DNA from: Azolla caroliniana | Lineage: Eukaryota; Polypodiophyta | Length of the DNA: 64,000 nt | Assembly: GCA_043228905.1 (NCBI GenBank) | Contig: JBHGNT010000011.1 | Coordinates: 13,640,001-13,704,000, forward strand | Direction of reading: 5' to 3' | In this document: positions 59,937 through 64,000 of the stretch, piece after piece | Numbering within the stretch: position 1 is the stretch's first letter | Layout of the letters: every line of letters begins with the position of its first letter | The notes under the pieces: model-generated | The model's input: only the letters and a program-made list of their open reading frames with translations | The model's database searches: none | Told to the model about the DNA's origin: nothing | Position numbers and translations under genes: made by a program

Positions 59937-61241
59937 TGGTGGACGAAAATAAAATGAAGTTGTCAAGCCATTTTGTTCCTCCTGTATGAACCACCCATGA
60001 TGGCCTAGATAAAATGCACAGCATGAGAGCTATCCAGTAATGCTAAGACATCATTATGATCAGGTTATTCCACTAATTGTGTGTAAATATTTGTGGAAGT
60101 ATATGAAAATGATATGAAGATGAGCTCTCTCTCTTCTAGTTTTTTTACGGATCTTAATAATGCCGTGTCGACTTTTGGGAGGCCTATGAATGAATGTAAT
60201 TGGTTAAGGAACACTGCTCGCATATGGGATTCCCCTCACCAATATCCATCTGTCAGCTGGTCTCTCTCCACCCAGTAAACAATGATGGTTTCTAGTAAAC
60301 ATGTGTACACAAGGCTCTATAGTGCTGAATGGAGCACTATCTGGCCTTTGGTTGTATTACTTACAAGAAAAAATGTTAACACCAGTTAGTGATCAAGTGA
60401 CAAAAAAGCTCAAAAGCCAATTTGCACAAACCCCATTTGAATAGGTATTTAGTGACCAATTGGTAGAAAGTTAGAGTGCACCATTATTTTTGTCTTAAAT
60501 TTGAAGCTAAATGGTGAGGATCTTCAATCAATATCACGACCAAGTTAAATTCCATCGCGTCCACATAGAATTAAATTAGTTTGTCGACAGCGTTCTACAT
60601 TACATCCCGAGTTTTCCTAACTAACTAAGAAGAATGTCACTATGCATTTGAAAGTTGGATTCCATCAATTAAGTGTCTGAGCTTCAGCAATCTTTGCTGG
60701 CAATGGTCTCACAGTGTAGATTTGACAAGTAGTAACATGCATAGATGTCAAAGTTGTGACAATTTGAATATCATCGTTATTATTGATTTATTTCACTTCT
60801 TCATCTATTCTATTTCACTTTCATGGATGGAACTAGTGTTTACAATAGCCAAGGAATCTAAGGAAATAAGAATGTTGATCAATGTTGTCTTGAAATGGAT
60901 GGAAGTTCTCTAAAAGGATGAATATTTATCTTCTCAATTAAACAATGTAGCGCACTGATTTTCTCACCCCAAGTATCTAAAGCAGAACTTAGAAACATAG
61001 CGTCGCCAAGGAGCCAAACATTGTTTCTAAATATTGATATTAGCAAATCCACATTCGTGTACACTTATTGGGCACATTATTTCCAAGAAAAGCATGTCAA
61101 ATTTTCCCAAACAAGTTGTGAAGATGAATGGATGGGCCCTACCACACACTGATTTCTATACATAAATATAATTTAATACCATTGGTGATGACTACAGACA
61201 GAGTGTGCACCAAATGGTATGGAAAATTTGTCCATGTTCCA

Positions 61242-61380
61242 AGAACAGAACAGAACAGAACAGAACAGAAGTGATCGTTTTCTGTTCTCTTCTAGACCAC
61301 TATGGCCTGCTTTGGTCTTGGTCTTGGTCTTGGTCTTGGTCTTGGTCTTGGTCCTCCTCTTCTTCTTCTTCTTCTTCCTT
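61242..61380. repeat. Three simple repeats upstream of the PPR gene
   Basis: (AGAAC)n at 61242-61270, (GGTCTT)n at 61314-61352 and (TTC)n at 61359-61378, ending about 70 bp before the PPR start codon. They probably lie in the 5' leader or core promoter. Confidence 0.9.
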
Positions 61381-61451
61381 CAGTCGGTCAGGTCAGACTG
61401 TCATATTCCTCCATTCGTTGACAGTGCATCAATAACTACCCGCAGTCTCTT

Positions 61452-63971
61452 ATGACTCCACCTTTCAATTCTGCACTTAAAAGAAGAAGACGTAACCCCC
61501 TGATTCCTTCAAAACCAACAGCATACCACAACCCAACCAAGCTCTGCCAGCAGGGTCGCCTCACCGAAGCCCTTCAAGCTGCCAACTCATTGTTTCAGAA
61601 AGGCTCTTCTGTCTCCAGGAAGGCTCTGTTTGATATCATTGAAGAATGTATAAGAAAGAAGGATCTGGCATCAGGCAATGAAGTGAAGTCTTTGATTGCA
61701 AAGAGGGGTTTTGAATGTGATGCATTCCTCGGCAGCCATTTGATTCGTATGTTTTCTTCGTTTGGAAACTTGGTTGAAGCTGATTTAATCTTCAGCAAGT
61801 TGTTGGATCCGAGCGTCTACACATGGAATGCTATCATATCAGCTCATGCCAGTCTCGGACAAAGCGAGCGAGCCATTGATCTATACAATAGCCTTGTGAA
61901 GTCAGACACCAGAGCAAACGAATATGTCTATGTGGCAGTGCTGAAAGCATGCACCAATATGTTGGCCGTCACACATGGTAACTTGCTTTTTTCTTGCATT
62001 ATGGAGGATGGGCTGGAATCAGATCTTTTCATTTGTAATTCGAGTATGGACATGTATGCTAAGTGTGGATGCCTCAAGGATGCACACAAGGTGTTTTGTG
62101 ATATGAATCAGCGGGATGGAGTGTCATGGAATTCGCTTATTACAGGTTATGCACAACATGCAAATGGTGAGGAGGCTGTCCGGCTTCTGCAGCAAATGCT
62201 CGTGGCTGGCCTGTGCCCTGATGATGTCACTTTTTCTAGTGTTATCAAAGCATGCGCTGTTATACATGATATATGTCTGGGTGAATTGGTCCATCAATGT
62301 ATCATAGAACATGGCCTTGCCGATAATGTCCATGTAGGTAATATACTTATTCACATGTATATGGCATGTGGGAATGTGGAAGATGCGAATAATGTTTTTC
62401 AGAAGCTAACAAATCCTGATGTTGTGACATGGAGTACTATGATGTCTGGTTATGCTCATCATGGACATGGTGACCTAGCTTTAACAACATTTGCATGGAT
62501 GCAAGGGGAAGGGTTGAAACCCAACAAGGTAACATATCCTAGCATTCTGAAAGCTTGTGCGATTATACCGGCCCTTGATCAAGGTAAATCAATCCATTCT
62601 CATATTATAGAGAATGATTTTGGGTCGGATGCTTACATTGTAAGTGCACTTATTGATATGTATGCAAAATGTGGAAGCTTGGATGATGCATCTAGAGTCT
62701 TTGATCAATTTTCACAGAGAAGTGAAGTGGCTTTGAATTCTATGATTTCTGCTTATGCTCAGCATGAGCATGGGCAAGAAGCCTTTCGACTTTTCCATCG
62801 GTTTGAGCAGCTGGGATTCAAGCCAGATAGAGTTACATTGCTTAATGTGGTAAAGGCTTGTTCTATCATCGTAGCACTGGAATGGGGAATGTTGCTTCAC
62901 GACCAAATAGTGAGATGTGGATACGTGGACGAGTTATCCATTTGTAATGCTCTTATTGACATGTATTCGAAATGTGGAAGCCTGGCTGATGCATGTACTG
63001 TCTTTGAGAAAATGCCTACCCGAGGTGTGATCACATGGAGTGCAATGCTTGCTGGCTATGCCTTGCACAATGAATATGATATTGTTCTTCAGTGCTTTGA
63101 AGAGATGCAGAATATAGGTCTGAAACCAAACCATGTAACGTTTCTTTCTCTTCTATCTGCATGTGGTCATAAGGGTCTCATTGATAAAGCATATGATTAC
63201 TTTTATTCGATGAAGGCTGGGTATGGTATTAAGCCTGCAACTGAGCACTATAATTGTATGATTGACCTTCTTGGTCGAGCAGGCCGGGTGGATGAAGCAG
63301 AGTATCTGCTTCTTACAATGCCGTATAGAAACAAGTTTTTATCATGGAAGTCGTTACTGAGTCACTCTAAAGTTTACAGGAACGTACAGCTTGGAAGACG
63401 ATGTTTTGATCATCTTATTGCCATTGATTCGGCGGATGCTTCTCTCTACGCACTCATGTCAGATATCTATGCTGATGCAAATATGTGGGAAGAAGTACGC
63501 CAGATTCAAGAGATGAAAATGAATGCATGTGCACGGAAAAGTCCAGCAAAAGCCTTTATTCCAGTTGAGAACATGGTGCATGACTTTATTGATGGAGACC
63601 GAAGGCACTCTGAAAGTGATAATATCTACACAAGACTTAAAGAAATAGACAACAAAATGAAAGAGCACAAAATAATCTCGCATTTACCACCTATATGGAA
63701 ATTGAATTCTGTTGATGAAGACAAAGAGGATGTGCTAGGGGGTCATTGTGAACTGCTTGCTATAGCATTTGGACTCATTACTACCCAAGCTGGCACAACT
63801 TTGCGAGTGGCCAAGAATCTGAAGGTGTGTACTGATTGTCACACTGCAATGAAGTTTATCTCCAAAATTGAAAAGCGAGATATAATGCTCATGGATAATT
63901 ATTGTGTCCATCATGTAAAAGATGGTATATGTTCCTGTAAGGATTTGCCTAACAAAGGAATGGGTTCTTGA
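61452..63971 (+). CDS. PLS-class PPR protein with divergent DYW domain, 839 aa, no introns
   Basis: RNA-binding organelle protein of the PPR family; DYW-type members carry out C-to-U editing in mitochondria or plastids. The N-terminus (MTPPFNSALKRRRRN) is basic and hydroxylated, suiting organelle import. PPR repeats run from about residue 90 to 640 with recurring blocks such as WNSLITGYAQH, LIDMYAKCGSLDDA and GLKPNKVTYPSILKACA. E1/E2-type region at about 640-705. DYW deaminase-like domain at about 706-839: GDRRHSESDNIY, H765-C766-E767 in place of the common H-S-E, C793-T-D-C796-H797, and H820-H821 with C827-S-C829. The catalytic Glu767 and the Zn ligands (H765, C793, C796) are present. The terminal DYW tripeptide is DLP, followed by a six-residue tail NKGMGS. 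The start is the first ATG of the frame. Target site unknown. Confidence 0.93.
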   Translation: MTPPFNSALKRRRRNPLIPSKPTAYHNPTKLCQQGRLTEALQAANSLFQKGSSVSRKALFDIIEECIRKKDLASGNEVKSLIAKRGFECDAFLGSHLIRMFSSFGNLVEADLIFSKLLDPSVYTWNAIISAHASLGQSERAIDLYNSLVKSDTRANEYVYVAVLKACTNMLAVTHGNLLFSCIMEDGLESDLFICNSSMDMYAKCGCLKDAHKVFCDMNQRDGVSWNSLITGYAQHANGEEAVRLLQQMLVAGLCPDDVTFSSVIKACAVIHDICLGELVHQCIIEHGLADNVHVGNILIHMYMACGNVEDANNVFQKLTNPDVVTWSTMMSGYAHHGHGDLALTTFAWMQGEGLKPNKVTYPSILKACAIIPALDQGKSIHSHIIENDFGSDAYIVSALIDMYAKCGSLDDASRVFDQFSQRSEVALNSMISAYAQHEHGQEAFRLFHRFEQLGFKPDRVTLLNVVKACSIIVALEWGMLLHDQIVRCGYVDELSICNALIDMYSKCGSLADACTVFEKMPTRGVITWSAMLAGYALHNEYDIVLQCFEEMQNIGLKPNHVTFLSLLSACGHKGLIDKAYDYFYSMKAGYGIKPATEHYNCMIDLLGRAGRVDEAEYLLLTMPYRNKFLSWKSLLSHSKVYRNVQLGRRCFDHLIAIDSADASLYALMSDIYADANMWEEVRQIQEMKMNACARKSPAKAFIPVENMVHDFIDGDRRHSESDNIYTRLKEIDNKMKEHKIISHLPPIWKLNSVDEDKEDVLGGHCELLAIAFGLITTQAGTTLRVAKNLKVCTDCHTAMKFISKIEKRDIMLMDNYCVHHVKDGICSCKDLPNKGMGS

Positions 63972-64000
63972 GCTGAATGACTGTGCTTGCTGAAAGTGAT
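63972..64000. other. Downstream of PPR gene, window end
   Basis: Only 29 bp follow the stop codon. No feature can be called. Confidence 0.5.

Larger units (their letters stand above)
57661..61451. other. 3' UTR of ERV46 and intergenic region to the PPR gene
   Basis: AATAAA at 58005-58010 is a plausible polyadenylation signal for ERV46, about 345 bp past the stop. After that come simple repeats, one long inverted repeat and one 135-bp tandem repeat, listed separately. No gene recognised. The last 250 bp hold three simple-repeat tracts and presumably the PPR promoter and leader. Confidence 0.5.

Noticed and set aside
61205-61455. Open frames before the PPR gene with poly-W/S or VLVLVL stretches
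   Set aside because: They are translations of the (GGTCTT)n and (TTC)n repeats.
1-64000. CRISPR arrays, bacterial operons or integrons
   Set aside because: The window has spliced genes and plant retroelements; tandem repeats here lack regular unique spacers.

Overview
The window is nuclear DNA of a land plant. It has intron-rich genes with long repeat-filled introns, many nested LTR retrotransposons, a plant-type LINE and an intronless 839-codon PLS-DYW pentatricopeptide gene. The style of the PPR protein and the mix of retroelements suggest a fern (leptosporangiate, Ceratopteris/Adiantum-like). That placement is inference; nothing in the window proves the species.

Three host genes are intact and all lie on the + strand. 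(1) A ureide permease (UPS) gene at 14704-22151, 7 coding exons, 414 aa. (2) An ERV46/ERGIC3-type cargo receptor of the early secretory pathway at 47845-57660, 13 coding exons, 384 aa. (3) A PPR protein with a divergent DYW domain at 61452-63971, one exon. Every splice junction I give keeps the frame and uses GT..AG. A decayed partial copy of the UPS gene (intron 4, exon 5, intron 5) lies downstream at about 23.0-23.74 kb and resumes at 40.29-40.86 kb, because a retroelement nest landed inside it.

The rest is mostly retroelements. 1-10632: a Ty3/gypsy element (B, - strand) was invaded by a second Ty3/gypsy chromovirus (A, - strand); a deletion then removed most of A's 3' LTR and B's integrase core. 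23743-40293: a four-level nest. Copia-1 (- strand, TSD TAGTT) contains Copia-2 (+ strand, TSD TGCTT), which contains chromovirus E2 (- strand, same family as A, TSD ATTAG), which contains a solo LTR (TSD GATCA). All four target-site duplications are readable. 41.83-45.71 kb: a 5'-truncated, decayed LINE. Solo LTRs, LTR scraps, minisatellites and microsatellites fill introns and intergenic DNA.

The most interesting signal is in chromovirus family A/E2. It lacks the initiator-tRNA primer-binding site that the other elements here carry. Instead, the bases just inside its 5' LTR are complementary to the predicted first bases of its own transcript, about 30 nt downstream of the LTR TATA box. The two copies differ at a paired position and both partners have changed together. 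This is the signature of Tf1-type self-primed reverse transcription in a plant chromovirus. A second observation is that all five retroelement protease motifs in the window (A, B, E2, Copia-1, Copia-2) depart from the D-S/T-G active-site consensus, while four of the five reverse transcriptases keep their DD pair.
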